Notes: generated by a model from the sequence alone, not told the origin. DNA of 64,000 nucleotides from Anaerotruncus sp. (GCA_022009795.1 CP091724.1:1851501-1915500), one strand, 5' to 3'. Shown: positions 41,904-52,102, counted from the stretch's first letter. Made by a program: numbers and translations.

Positions 41904-42545
41904 GTGGAAAAAATTAAGTTTAACGTTTTTCAATATGTGTGGATATTTATTGCCAGCTGCTATACAGGCTATTTGGTGGAAACCCTTTGGTGCCTTATTA
42001 AGCACGGGTTTATAGAAAGCCGCAAATCGCTTGTACTTGGGCATTTAAGCGTTGCTTACGGTATGGGCGCGGTGCTTTTAACCCTGCTTTTGGTGCATTT
42101 TGAAAATGCGCAGGTTTGGAAAATCTTTTTGGTTGCCTTTGCCAGCGGCACGGCGGTTGAATATATTTGCTCGCTCGGGCAGGAAATTTTGTTCGGCTCC
42201 GTTGCGTGGGATTACAGCAATGTGCCGCTCAATATTAACGGCAGAGTGTGCCTGCTTTATTCGCTTTTTTGGGGCGTGCTCGGAGTTTTCTGGGTTAAAA
42301 TCATGATTCCGTTTATGGGCAAAATTTTTGCTGCGGTGCATTTGCCGCATGAGCGAATTATTGTGTGGGCATTTATTGCATTTTTCGTTTTCGACTGCGC
42401 GCTTTCGGGCTCTGCGGCATTCCGAATGAATCAAAGAGATGCGGGCATGGCGCCGTCAAATAAAATCGAGCAGTTTTTGGATGTTCATTATCCGGATGAA
42501 AAAATGCATCAGATATACGCCAATTCAAAATCGGTTGATAAATAA
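41904..42545 (+). CDS. CmpB-type (PF06541) multi-pass membrane protein
   Basis: Putative ABC-transporter type IV / CmpB-like membrane protein of unknown role. Intact, 213 residues with five or six hydrophobic helices. The family motif WDYSNVPLNINGRVCLLYSL is present, preceded by FASGTAVEYICSLGQEILFG and followed by FWGVLGVFWVKIMIPFMG. GTG at 41904 is the start, with AGAGGAG ahead. The C-terminal 40 residues are hydrophilic. Single gene ending at a hairpin. Confidence 0.82.
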   Translation: MEKIKFNVFQYVWIFIASCYTGYLVETLWCLIKHGFIESRKSLVLGHLSVAYGMGAVLLTLLLVHFENAQVWKIFLVAFASGTAVEYICSLGQEILFGSVAWDYSNVPLNINGRVCLLYSLFWGVLGVFWVKIMIPFMGKIFAAVHLPHERIIVWAFIAFFVFDCALSGSAAFRMNQRDAGMAPSNKIEQFLDVHYPDEKMHQIYANSKSVDK

Positions 42546-42548
42546 TTT

Positions 42549-42597
42549 AAGCGGGAAGCTTGAGCCTTTTAACGATGGGGTTTAGGCTTCCCGCTTT
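42549..42597 (+). terminator. Hairpin after the CmpB-type gene
   Basis: AAGCGGGAAGC pairs with GCTTCCCGCTT across a long loop of about 25 bases, followed by TGATTT. The stem is strong, but the T-tract is poor. Confidence 0.6.
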
Positions 42598-42748
42598 GAT
42601 TTATGTGATTTGTTTGGAATGTTAAATACTCGGCAGAAAAATTTGTGCCGCCGTTAATCTTTGCGCTGAGGAATTATTGATTTTTTCGCGAAAATATATT
42701 AAACTGGCAGTGGATTGAACGGAAAAATCGGGAAACGGAGGGAAAACT

Positions 42749-43050
42749 GTGGAAATCAGTGATAATTACGGCACTGCCGATAGAAAAATCAGCCGACAAA
42801 GCTTCTGGAAAGCCGCAAAATTCGGCGGAAATTCTTGAGCTTTGCGAAAGTGAAAAAGGCACTTTTTGATTTTTATAGAAGAGGCTTATGAGGGCGCAAA
42901 TTTTTCAACGGCTGAGCTTGAGTTGGATTATGAATACACATCGCAGGATGAAATTGCGGCACTTTTGAAAAAAAGCTTCGTGCGGCGGGGCGGCTTAAAT
43001 GCACGCGGTTTGCCGATGTTGTGTGGTACAGGGTTACCCGCGGCAGATAA
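42749..43050 (+). CDS. Small hypothetical protein
   Basis: Not recognised. A GTG at 42749 follows a near-ideal RBS (GGAGGG, 42738-42743). After repairing three breaks (near 42835, the T-run at 42862, the A-run near 42970) the product is about 100 residues: ADRKISRQSFWKAAKFGG, ILELCESEKGTFLIFIEEAY, then an acidic stretch (STAELELDYEYTSQDEIAAL) and a basic end (LKCTRFADVVWYRVTRGR). The charge swap from acidic centre to basic tail is its only clear feature. A long hairpin follows. Confidence 0.45.
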
Positions 43051-43064
43051 GCGGAAAATAAAAT

Positions 43065-43127
43065 AGGAACGGCGAAAGCTTAAACCGCATTTTTACGGAG
43101 TGTGAGCATTTCGCCGTTCCTTTTGTT
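43065..43127 (+). terminator. Long-loop hairpin after the hypothetical gene
   Basis: AGGAACGGCGAAA (43065-43077) pairs perfectly with TTTCGCCGTTCCT (43109-43121), a 13-bp stem around a 31-base loop, followed by TTTGTTTT. Probable terminator. Confidence 0.6.
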
Positions 43128-43232
43128 TTATTGTTGTTTGGCAATTGTGTTTAATAGGGATTTATGCCGCTCTGCTCTCCGCTTTGCCGAGCGCTTTCGG
43201 CAGCATTTTAAATGCCGATTACGGCGCGCAAT

Positions 43233-44302
43233 TTATTTAACGGAAAAGCGAAATTCCGTTACGGTTTTAAATTCCCTGTTAGGTTCAACATAGGAAAACG
43301 GAAATTCGGCGGGGTGATTAACACTGTCCGGGTAAAACTGCGTTTCAAGCGCCACGCCTCTTCTGAAGGTTACATTGCCGTTTGATTTTTTGCCGGGATT
43401 GCCGTCTTTTTTCAGCCAGCCGCCGCAGTAAAGCTGCACTCCGGGCAAATCGGTGTAAACCTCCATTTGCCTGCCGCTTTCTTCATCATAAAGCACGACG
43501 GCTTCGGTGAAATCACGCGGGCTTTTTGGCAAGGCAATAATTGTTGTCGTAGCCGATGCCGTCAATAATCGCTCTGAAAGGTTCGTCGATTTTATCGCTG
43601 ATTTTATGCATTTCGGCAAAATCCATCATTGTGCCGGTAAGCTCGCCGAGCTCGCCCGTTGGCAATTGGTCGTCGTCCGTTTCGGTGAATTTTGCGGCGT
43701 TAATTTTAAGATAATGATTTTCAATCGTGCCTTTTGTTTTGCCCGAAAGGTTGAAATATGCATGGTTGGTGGGCGCGGCAACGGTTTTTTCGTCACTCAA
43801 AATGCCGTATTCAAGGCGCAGGGTGCTATCTTCGGTAAAGGTGTATTTCACCGTCATTGTAAAATTGCCGGGAAAGCCGTCCTCGCCGCTTGGCGAAAAT
43901 CTTTTAAGCGTTATGCTGTTTTCGGCTTCGTTTTTGCTTTCGATTTCCCACGGGGTAAAGCTGAATCTGCCGCCGCTGTGGAGAGTCCAATTTCCCTGAT
44001 TGTTCGGTGTTTTGTATTCTTTGCCGTCTATTTTGAATTTGGCGTCTCTTATTCTGTTTGCAACTCTGCCCACAACAAGCCCCTGGTAGCCCAGATCGGG
44101 GTCAGTGTAATATTTCGGGTCGTCAAACCCAAGCACCACATCACCGAGGGCGCCGCTTTTATCGGGCACGAAAATCGACTGAATTCCGGCACCGAGTGTT
44201 TGAATCGAAACATGCGCGCCGTTTTTGTTTGTGATTGTGTAAAGAAAAAAATTTCTTCGCCGCTCGGAAGCTTTCCGAATGATTTTTTTCAGTAATGCTC
44301 AT
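43233..44302 (-). CDS. galM: Aldose 1-epimerase (mutarotase)
   Basis: Interconverts alpha and beta anomers of galactose or glucose in the cytoplasm, feeding galactose released by the two alpha-galactosidases into the Leloir pathway. About 352 residues. Catalytic His residues lie in NWTLHSGGRF and APTNHAYFNLSG, and the catalytic Glu in GVALETQFYPDSVNHPAEFP. Start ATG at 44302 follows AAGAGGT and gives MSITEKSFGKLPSGEEIF after repairing two breaks near 44285 and 44245; another break is near 43528 (AKKPA / RDFTEAVV). Confidence 0.92.
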
Positions 44303-44517
44303 AATTTTTACCTCTTGTAAATAATAATTAAATGCCGAATGTATAAATTGAGTATAAACCGAATTGTAAAATAATTCAACCGAAACTTGACTTTTTTATA
44401 TTATTAAATATATCCTTATAATGAACACATGTATTTTTGCCGCGGTTTTATGCGGCTCGCAAAATCCGATATTAAATTTTAATCCTATTTTATTATATGA
44501 AAGGCATGTGAGTTTTT

Positions 44518-45259
44518 TTGGATAATTTGCTTTCCGTTTTAACGGCTGTTATGCGCTATGCGCTGCCCGCGTCAGCGGTTATAGTGCTTTTCACCTGCGT
44601 GATTTCGCTTTTCAGAAACAGACCGAGAGTGCATAAAATGGCTCAGCTTACGGATGAAAACAACGGCGCAGTGATTGAGATAAATCACTGGGAAACCTCC
44701 GTGGGCAAATCAAAGGCAAACGATATTGTGCTGCCGCTTCCCACCGTTTCGCGCTTTCACGCCGTGATTGCAAAAAAGAAAAGGGACTGGGTTGTTACGG
44801 ACACTTTTTCAAGAACGGGTATTTTGGTGAACGGCGAAAAGATAAACGGCAAGGCCGTTATTGAGGACGGCGATCTTATTTCTATCGGCACCGTTCCGCT
44901 TCGCTTTCAGTGTGCAGACGCGATTTCAAGCAAAAACAAAGCGCCAAATCCGCAGCAGTGCAGGTGAAAATACAGCTTATGCCGTTTTGGTGGATGTTAA
45001 AAGTCGCAAGCCCGTTTATTTGAAGCGAAACGATGTGCTTATCGGCAGGGGCGAGCAATGCGATATCAGAATCCTTTCGGACACCGTATCCTCCGAACAT
45101 GCAAGAATTTATAAAACCACAAAGGGCTGGGCTCTGTGCGATCTTGATTCGCACAACGGCACAAAGCTGAATGGCAGATATATAAACCAAGCTCAGCTGA
45201 TTTTTGATGAAGACACTGTTACTTTCGGCGACAGAGTGTTTGTTTTCTATGAAAAGTGA
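44518..45259 (+). CDS. Membrane protein with two FHA domains
   Basis: Phosphothreonine-binding protein. One N-terminal transmembrane helix (ALPASAVIVLFTCVISLF) is followed by two forkhead-associated domains: the first with SVGKSKANDIVLPLPTVSRF and HAVIAKKKRDW, the second with VLIGRGEQCDIRILSDTVSS, EHARIYKTTKGW and LDSHNGTKLNG. The G-R/K, S-x-x-H and N-G contacts that bind phosphothreonine are present in both. Frame breaks near 44950 (GCGCCAAATCC region). TTG at 44518 is the likely start; a GTG at 44508 with one T fewer is another option. It starts an operon with a SEDS protein and a PBP. Confidence 0.82.
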
Positions 45260-45269
45260 GGTGCGGCAA

Positions 45270-46539
45270 ATGGCAAAAAGCAAGCAAAAACGGCTTCCTA
45301 AAATAAAGCCGATAAATAATTTTTTAATGACGGCGTTTTTAACCCTGTTTCAGCTTGTTGTTTCGTTTTGCGCGGCAAACGCGGGCGAAGCTTTTTGAGG
45401 TTAAGGCAATGCTTGCAATGGGCATTTTGATTGCCGTTGAATGGGTTTATCTTATATTTTTTTCTACACCGCCATGCACAGGCGAAATTTTGAGCTTGAA
45501 ATAATTGCATTTTTTTCTGTGCTCCGTGGGCGTTGCAACAATCGGCTCCATGAACGCCGATTCGGCAATAAAGCAAAGCCTTATGATTGTTGCGGGTGTA
45601 ATTGTTTATATAATAATGGTGTTTTTGATGGGCAATGTGGATCTTTGTATGAAGCTGAGGCTGCCCGTTGCGATCGGGGCGATTTTGCTTCTTATCGTAA
45701 ACCTTGCCATTGCGGAATATACTCACGGCGCAAGAAACTGGATAAAAATTGCAGGAATAACCTTTCAGCCATCGGAATTCGTTAAAATAGCGTTTATTTT
45801 CGTGGGCGCGGCAACTCTTGAAAAAATCCAAACCAGCAAAAATATTTTTGCCTACATCGCATTTTCCGTTGCCTGTGTTGGCTCGCTTATTCTTATTAAG
45901 GATTTCGGCACGGCGCTTGTGTTTTTCATCACCTTTTTGATTATTGCGTTTATGACCTCGGGTGATATTAAAACAATTATCGCCGCCGTGGCATCCGCCG
46001 TTCTCGGCGCCGGAATCGTTATTAAATATAAGGCGTATGTTACAAAGCGCTTTGCGGTTTACCGCCATGTGTGGGAAAAGGAATATTACAACGCAAGCGG
46101 CTATCAGCAAACAAGAACCTTGGTTGGCATAGCATCGGGCGGGCTTTTCGGGCTCGGCATCGGAAACGGCTACACCCGCCGCGTTTTCGCCGCCTCAACG
46201 GATCTTATTTTCGGAGTTATATGCGAGGAATGGGGATTCATTTTCGGCGTGCTGTTGGTGCTTTCATTTGTGGCAATCGCGGTTTCGGCGCTTGTTAATT
46301 CTATAGCTGCGCGCTCCACCTTTTATTCCATTGCCGCCGTTGCGGGCGCAGCCATGCTGCTGTTTCAAACGGCACTTAATATTTTCGGCATAACGGATGT
46401 GCTTCCGCTCACCGGCGTAACTCTGCCGTTTGTGAGCCAGGGCGGCTCTTCAATGATTTGCTGCTGGGCAGTGCTTGCTTATGTTAAGGCGTCCGATGTG
46501 CGCACCTATAATTATCTCGGGGGTGCAAAAAAGAAATGA
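45270..46539 (+). CDS. SEDS family peptidoglycan glycosyltransferase (RodA/FtsW/SpoVE)
   Basis: Polymerises lipid II into glycan strands. About 420 residues with ten predicted helices. Key SEDS segments are present: GARNWIKIAGITFQPSEFVK, LILIKDFGTALVFFITFLI (Asp implicated in catalysis nearby), YQQTRTLVGIASGGLFGLG, CEEWGFIFGVLLV, and PLTGVTLPFVSQGGSSMI. Frame breaks near 45385 and 45510 in the N-terminal part. Start ATG at 45270, RBS GAGGTG. Its stop overlaps the start of the PBP gene by four bases (ATGA), which points to a matched SEDS-PBP pair. RodA versus FtsW cannot be settled from sequence alone. Confidence 0.9.
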
Positions 46540-47936
46540 AAATGATAACCAAAAGAGGGATATTCCTTTGGGTGCTTTGCGCGCTTTTTGTTTGCGGTAT
46601 TGCATTTTTAACCTTCAGCATTGTTACGGACGGCTCAACATGGGTTATGAAAAATTATAACCGCCATGTTTACAGCGACGGGCAATTGATTGCCGCAGGT
46701 AAAATTAAGGATAAAAACGGCGTTGTGCTTTCCGAATCGAAGGACGGCGAAAGAGTTTACAGCGATGACAAGGATACCCGCCTTTCAACCCTTCATCTGG
46801 TGGGCGACACCCGCGGCTTTATTTCCACGGGCGTGCAAACGGTTTTTGAAAAGCAGCTGGTGGGTTATAATGTTGTAAACGGCGTTTACAATATAGATAA
46901 ATACGGCGCGGGAAACGACCTGATTTTAACGGTAGACAGCGAAATAAATAAAATCGCATATGATGCGCTCGGCGATAAAAAAGGCACGATAGCCGTTGTG
47001 AATTATAAAACGGGCGATATTGTGTGCATGGTTTCAAAGCCGAGCTATGATGTAAACAATGTGCCTTATAATATTGATTCTTCGGAGGAATATGAGGGCG
47101 TTTATATAAACAGATTTTTAACCGGCCTTTATACACCAGGTTCAACATTCAAAATCGTTACCTCAATCAGTGCGCTTCAAAATATCGGCAGCGATGTATA
47201 CAGCCGCAAATGGCAGTGTGATAAGGTTTATGATGTGGACGGAATCGAAGAGGATAATATCATTTGTAATGCGCGCCACGGCAAAGTGGATTTTGAAACC
47301 GCGCTTGCAAAAAGCTGCAATATCACCTTCAGCCAAATCGCAATCGAAATCGGCCCCGAAAAGCTGGCAAACACGGTTGAAAGCCTCGGCTTAACTTCAT
47401 CCGTAACCGTAAGCGGGCAAATCAATTCCGCAAAGGGCAAATTTTATCTTAAAGCCGGTGATCCGGATGCCACAACGGGGTGGACCGGTATCGGCCAGGG
47501 TCAAACCCTTGTTTGCCCCGCAGCCATGCTTCGCTTGATGTGTGCCATTGCAAACGACGGCAAAGCAGTTCCTTTTAATGTTGTTGACCGTTTTGAAAAT
47601 CAAGCGGGCAAAACAATTAAATTCACGCGCGATACCAAAGAAACGCAGTTCCTCAGCAGCGATATAGCCTCGCAGATGAAGGATTTGATGCGCAATAATG
47701 TTAAAACCCAATACGGCGATAATAAATATAAGGGCCTTAACCTTTGCGCAAAATCGGGCACGGCTCAAATTGATAATGTTGACGCGCACAACACCGCTTG
47801 GTTTGTGGGCTTTATGGATGACGACGAAAATCCCTATGCCTTTGTTGTTGTTGCCGAAAAGGGCAATTCCGGTTCGCAAACCGCAGGTCCCATGGCAAAA
47901 AAAGTGCTTCAGGCAATCGTGAACGGCACCGATTAA
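46536..47936 (+). CDS. Class B penicillin-binding protein (PbpA-like transpeptidase)
   Basis: Peptidoglycan transpeptidase paired with the upstream SEDS polymerase. Intact, 466 residues: one N-terminal helix (FLWVLCALFVCGIAFLTFSI), a reduced pedestal domain, and the transpeptidase motifs STFKIVTSI, AKSCNITFSQ (SxN) and CAKSGTAQID (KSGT). Smaller than the mrdA product (about 680 residues), as in the PbpA type found next to rodA and FHA genes in actinobacteria. Start overlaps the SEDS stop. Confidence 0.92.
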   Translation: MKMITKRGIFLWVLCALFVCGIAFLTFSIVTDGSTWVMKNYNRHVYSDGQLIAAGKIKDKNGVVLSESKDGERVYSDDKDTRLSTLHLVGDTRGFISTGVQTVFEKQLVGYNVVNGVYNIDKYGAGNDLILTVDSEINKIAYDALGDKKGTIAVVNYKTGDIVCMVSKPSYDVNNVPYNIDSSEEYEGVYINRFLTGLYTPGSTFKIVTSISALQNIGSDVYSRKWQCDKVYDVDGIEEDNIICNARHGKVDFETALAKSCNITFSQIAIEIGPEKLANTVESLGLTSSVTVSGQINSAKGKFYLKAGDPDATTGWTGIGQGQTLVCPAAMLRLMCAIANDGKAVPFNVVDRFENQAGKTIKFTRDTKETQFLSSDIASQMKDLMRNNVKTQYGDNKYKGLNLCAKSGTAQIDNVDAHNTAWFVGFMDDDENPYAFVVVAEKGNSGSQTAGPMAKKVLQAIVNGTD

Positions 47937-47954
47937 ATTTAAAGAGGTAAAAAA

Positions 47955-49231
47955 TTGGCTTCAAAGCTTACTCAAATCAAAGAAGAAAAATGAATATGAG
48001 CGCGCACTTATAATATCGGTGGATACGGGCGATTTTGACGCCGAAATATCCGCAAACGAACTTACGGAGCTTGCAAAAAAACCGCAGGTGCCGAGGTGGT
48101 GGGCATTATGATTCAAAAGCGCGAGGCACCCTCTGCCGCCTCGTATGTGGGCAGCGGCAGGCTTGCGGAAATCCGCGATTTTTGCGCGGCAAACGAAATC
48201 GAACTTGTGATTGCGGACGGCGAATTGACTCCCGTGCAGGCAAGAAATATCGAGAATGCGGCAGACGCACGCGTTGTGGACCGCACAATGCTGATTCTTG
48301 ATATATTCGCACAGCGTGCACGCTCCGCAGAGGGTAAAATTCAGGTTGAGCTGGCTCAGCTTAAATATTCGCTTCCGCGGCTAACGGGCAAAGGGAACTT
48401 CGCTTTCAAGGCTCGGCGGCGGAATCGGCACAAAGGGGTCCCGGCGAAACAAAGCTTGAAACGGATAAGCGCCATATCAGGCGCAGAATTCAATATTTAA
48501 ACGAAAGCTTGCAAAAGCTTGAAAAGCGCCGCCTTGCAATGCACGATCGCAGGCAGAAAAACGGTGCACAAGCCGTTGCCATAGTCGGCTACACCAATGT
48601 GGGCAAATCAACTCTTATGAATTGCCTCACAAAAGCGGGCGTTCTGGAGGAAAACAAGCTTTTTGCCACGCTTGATCCCACGGCAAGGAAATTGACCTTG
48701 CCAAACGGCGAGGATATTATGCTGGTTGACACCGTCGGCCTTGTTCGCCGCCTGCCGCACAAGCTTGTGGATGCATTTCACTCAACGCTTGAAGAGGCAC
48801 TGTGGGCGGATTTTGTGCTTAATGTGTGTGATGCATCAAGCCCGGAATGTAACGAGCAGATTATGGTTACTAATGATTTGCTCGCTTCGCTCGGCTGCGG
48901 CGATAAGCCGGTTATAAATGTTATGAATAAATGCGATCTTGTGCCGCATGTAGCGGAATTTCCCATTATCGGAAAATGTGTTTGCATAAGCGCAAAAAAC
49001 GGCAGCGGCACGGATAAACTGCTTGAGGAAATCTCTGCCGCTTTGCCGCAAAAAGCGCAGGCGCGTTTCTTTGCTTTTTGCCGTTTTCGGCGGGCAAAAT
49101 CGCGGGCGAGCTTGAGAAAAAAACGGCGTTGTTTTTTTCGCGTGAATACACGGAAAGCGGCATTAAAATGGATGTGCTTGCCGAAATATCATATCTTGAT
49201 AAAATTAAAGATTATATTTTTGCCCGAATAA
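47955..49231 (+). CDS. hflX: GTPase HflX
   Basis: Ribosome-binding GTPase that splits stalled or stress-damaged 70S particles. About 425 residues. N-terminal HflX domain (YVGSGRLAEIRDFC, ELTPVQARNIENAA, DRTMLILDIFAQRA), then the Gly-rich GIGTKGPGETKLETDKR, and the GTPase with VAIVGYTNVGKSTLMN, DTVGLVRRLPHKLVDAFHST and VMNKCDL. TTG at 47955 follows AAGAGG. Frame breaks near 47990, 48080, 48400-48440 and 49060; removing one T near 49220 gives the ending KDYILPE with a stop at 49231. Confidence 0.92.
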
Positions 49232-49257
49232 ATCATAAAATCATATTAGGTGATTTT

Positions 49258-49775
49258 ATGAAGATGTTAACATTAAGATTAAAGCCCAAAACGATTTTTC
49301 GGTCTTATTTTGATTGCCGCCGGAATTATTGTTATATGCATAACCTTTTACTCAAATCATGTAAACAGCGCTTCAAATACAGTTATGCTTGAAACGGATT
49401 CGGCGCGCGAGCAGTATTTAACCTCGCTCGGCTGGGAATTTAAAACCCCGTGCGAGGAAAAAGAAGTGCAAATTCCGCAGCAGTTTAACGATACATATCT
49501 TAAATATAACGAAATTCAAAAAGCAGCAGGGCTTTGATCTTGAAAAAAATATAAGGGGCAAACCGCCACGGTCTATACCTATAATATAACTAATTATAAA
49601 GGCTATGAAAACAGGGATTGCGTTTATGCCGATCTTTTGGTTTGCTCGGGTGAGCTTATCGGCTGTGATGTTTATTCCACCTCGGTTTCAAACGGCTTTA
49701 TGCAGCCGCTTTCGGGCAACTGATTTGAAAAAAAGCGGAATTTACACCGTGAAAACCCGCAAAAGCCCCAATTAA
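49258..49775 (+). CDS. DUF4830-type membrane-anchored protein
   Basis: Unknown function. One N-terminal transmembrane helix (FGLILIAAGIIVICITFYS after repair near 49292) and a small extracytoplasmic domain with the DUF4830 pattern: QYLTSLGWEFKTPCEEKEVQ, IPQQFNDTYLKYNEIQ, QGFDL, and ATVYTYNITNYKG. About 170 residues. Breaks near 49530 and 49545; a further break near 49720 would extend the protein from a stop at 49723 to 49775 (ending KKSGIYTVKTRKSPN), which sits directly before the next gene's RBS and is preferred. ATG at 49258 follows TTAGGTG. Confidence 0.68.
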
Positions 49776-49785
49776 GGAATTATAA

Positions 49786-50516
49786 ATGGAAAGAATAGAT
49801 AAATTGCTTTCGCACGCGCTTAATATAACCCGAAGTGAGGCGCGCGGCCTTTTGAAAAAGGGCGCGGTGCGCGTAAACGGCGCCGCGGTTGCATCGCCCG
49901 CACAAAAAGGCGGATGAGCAAAGGGATGTAATAGAAGTAAACGGCGAAAAGCTTTGCTTTCAAAAATTTGTTTATATTATGATGAATAAGCCGCAGGGTG
50001 TTATTTCTTCAACGGACGGGCGCAAAACCGCCGAAAAAACGGTTATTGATATTTTGCCTGCCGAAATGAAACGAAAGGGATTGTTCCCGGCAGGCAGGCT
50101 TGATAAAAAAACACCACCGGTTTTATGCTTATCACGGATGACGGCGCTTTTGCCCACGATATTTTAAGCCCGAAAAAGCACATTTCAAAAACATATATCG
50201 CAGAACTGGACAAGCCTTTTTCCCGAATCCGCGGTTGAAAAAAATTCGCACGGGGAATCGAAATCGGCGGCGAAATTTGCATGCCGGCCGCGCTTTCTGC
50301 GGAAAATGAAAGCCGCACGCTTGCCCGCGTTGTTATCAGGCAGGGAAAATATCATCAGGTTAAGCGAATGTTTGCCGCGCTCGGCTGTGAGGTGGTTTCG
50401 CTTAAAAAGAATTTGCATGGGCGATTTGCCGCTTGATGAAAAAGTTGGCTCCCGGCGAATGCAAATATCTTTCGGATGAGGAAATTTCAAAAATCAAGAA
50501 TATGCAAAAATTGTAA
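49786..50516 (+). CDS. 16S/23S rRNA pseudouridine synthase, RsuA/RluB family
   Basis: Isomerises a specific uridine in rRNA. About 240 residues: an N-terminal S4 RNA-binding domain (ERIDKLLSHALNITRSEARG), the start of the catalytic domain YIMMNKPQGVISST, the catalytic Asp in FPAGRLDKNTTGFMLIT (restored by repairing the A-run near 50106), and QGKYHQVKRMFAALGCEVVS. Other breaks are near 49905, 50220-50240, 50405 and 50440. Start ATG at 49786 follows AAGGAATT. Confidence 0.88.
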
Positions 50517-50522
50517 AAATCG

Positions 50523-50567
50523 GCCGCCTTGGCACAAGATATTGTGGTTTTTTTGGCGGCTTTTTTT
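50523..50567 (+). terminator. Terminator after the pseudouridine synthase gene
   Basis: GCCGCC (about 50523-50528) pairs with GGCGGC (about 50553-50558) and is followed by TTTTTTTG. Confidence 0.65.
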
Positions 50568-50621
50568 GTTTGCCTTGTGCAATCTAAACAAAAAAATATG
50601 ATAAACTTTATATAAAAATGC

Positions 50622-50650
50622 TTGCAAATTGTTTAAGCGCATTGTATAAT
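50622..50650 (+). promoter_or_regulatory. Sigma-A promoter for the PucR-type regulator
   Basis: TTGCAA (50622-50627), 17-base spacer, and perfect TATAAT (50645-50650), 66 bases before the GTG start. Confidence 0.75.
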
Positions 50651-50715
50651 ATCAACAAGAGAAATCACTTGCTTTTGTGCAACATTTCGGCATTCTATCA
50701 ATAGGGGGAATACGC

Positions 50716-51804
50716 GTGCCAAACAGACTGTTTCAGGGCATTGTAAATCAGATGAGGGATACGCTCGATCGTAATATCGGCGTTGTAGACGAGGGAGGCA
50801 CGGTTATCGCCTGTTCGGAGCTCGGTCAAATCGGCGAGGTAAGAAAGGGCGTTGTTTCCGCCGGCGTTTTTGCAGGGCTCCAAACCTGCGTGGACGGCTG
50901 CACTTATAAAGCCTTCGGCAATTCGGTTCACCCGGAATATGCCGTTTTTCTTGAGGGCACGGATGATATGAGCAAGCATTTTGCCGATGTTATCGCAATT
51001 GCGCTCAATCAAATCAAGCAAACAAATGATGAAAAGTTTGATAGATCTAACTTTGTTAAAAATGTTATTCTTGATAATATTCTTCCCGGTGATATTTATA
51101 TTAAGAGCCGCGAGCTTCATTTTAATAACGATGCCACAAGAGTTGTTTTCATAATTCGCGTGCCGCAAAAAACAGATGTTTCCGTGTTTGATGTTATTCA
51201 GAATTTCTTCCCCGATAAGGCAAAGGATTTTGTTATCAATGTAAACGAAACGGATATCGCTCTCGTTAAAGAGGTTCGCCCCAATGTTGAAATGAAGGAT
51301 CTTGAAAAGCTTGCCCGCTCTATTTGCGACACGCTTTCAACCGAATTTTATTGCAATGCCGTTGTGGGCATAGGTACCTGCGTAACGGGCGTTAAGGAGC
51401 TTGCCCGCTCATTTAAAGAGGCTCAGGTTTCGCTTGAAGTCGGCAAGGTGTTTGACACGGAACAGCCCATCGCCAGCTATGAAAATCTGGGCATTGCCCG
51501 CCTGATTTATCAGCTTCCCACCACCCTTTGCGAAATGTATCTTAAAGAGGTGTTCAAGGCAGGCTCAATTGAATCGCTCGATCTGGAAACCCTGTTCACA
51601 ATCCAAAAAAATCCTTTGAAAATAATCTTAATGTTTCGGAAACAAGCCGCAAGCTTTTTCGTCCACAGAAACACTCTTGTTTACAGGCTTGAAAAAATTA
51701 AAAAAATCACCGGCCTTGATCTTAGGGAATTTGATGACGCAATCGTATTTAAGGTTGCGCTTATGGATAATAAATATCTAGAATCAAGTCCTGTTAAATA
51801 TTGA
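50716..51804 (+). CDS. PucR/CdaR-type transcriptional regulator
   Basis: Likely sugar-diacid or purine-type metabolic regulator; its targets are unknown. About 362 residues: an N-terminal ligand-sensing region like CdaR (RLFQGIVNQMRDTLDRNIGV, GLQTCVDGCTYKAFG), a central domain (GIGTCVTGVKELARSFKEAQ), and a C-terminal helix-turn-helix ending VHRNTLVYRLEKIKKITGLD. GTG at 50716 with GGGGGA ahead is chosen. The frame is open throughout, yet positions 51605-51660 carry two offsetting indels: read one frame over, they give ENNLNVSETSRKLF, the expected first helix of the HTH, in place of the odd LKIILMFRKQAASFF. Confidence 0.85.
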   Translation: MPNRLFQGIVNQMRDTLDRNIGVVDEGGTVIACSELGQIGEVRKGVVSAGVFAGLQTCVDGCTYKAFGNSVHPEYAVFLEGTDDMSKHFADVIAIALNQIKQTNDEKFDRSNFVKNVILDNILPGDIYIKSRELHFNNDATRVVFIIRVPQKTDVSVFDVIQNFFPDKAKDFVINVNETDIALVKEVRPNVEMKDLEKLARSICDTLSTEFYCNAVVGIGTCVTGVKELARSFKEAQVSLEVGKVFDTEQPIASYENLGIARLIYQLPTTLCEMYLKEVFKAGSIESLDLETLFTIQKNPLKIILMFRKQAASFFVHRNTLVYRLEKIKKITGLDLREFDDAIVFKVALMDNKYLESSPVKY

Positions 51805-51808
51805 TTTT

Positions 51809-51844
51809 TCGGCAGAATCCGCTTTGGGTTCTGCCGATTTTTTT
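51809..51844 (+). terminator. Terminator after the PucR-type gene
   Basis: TCGGCAGAA-CC (51809-51820) pairs with GG-TTCTGCCGA (51827-51837), followed by TTTTTTT. The remaining 250 bases before the ftsE leader contain no gene I can support. Confidence 0.88.
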
Positions 51845-52102
51845 ATGTTTTTCATTTGCGGCAAAGCCGCCGAAATCCGCAAATTCGCGCCTTACTTTAT
51901 GCGATTTTACTGCCGTTTTTCAAGCTTTTTTTCGGCGGAAAACAAGCGCGGCTTAAGGCACGGCAAATTTACTTTTCGGTTACTTAATCGTGATTACAAA
52001 ATTATTACATAATTTACAAAAAAAGCAACATTTGCATCTGGATTTATGCTCCGGTTTGCTATATTATATAAGAGGCGAACGTTAAAGTGCGCTTATTTGC
52101 GT

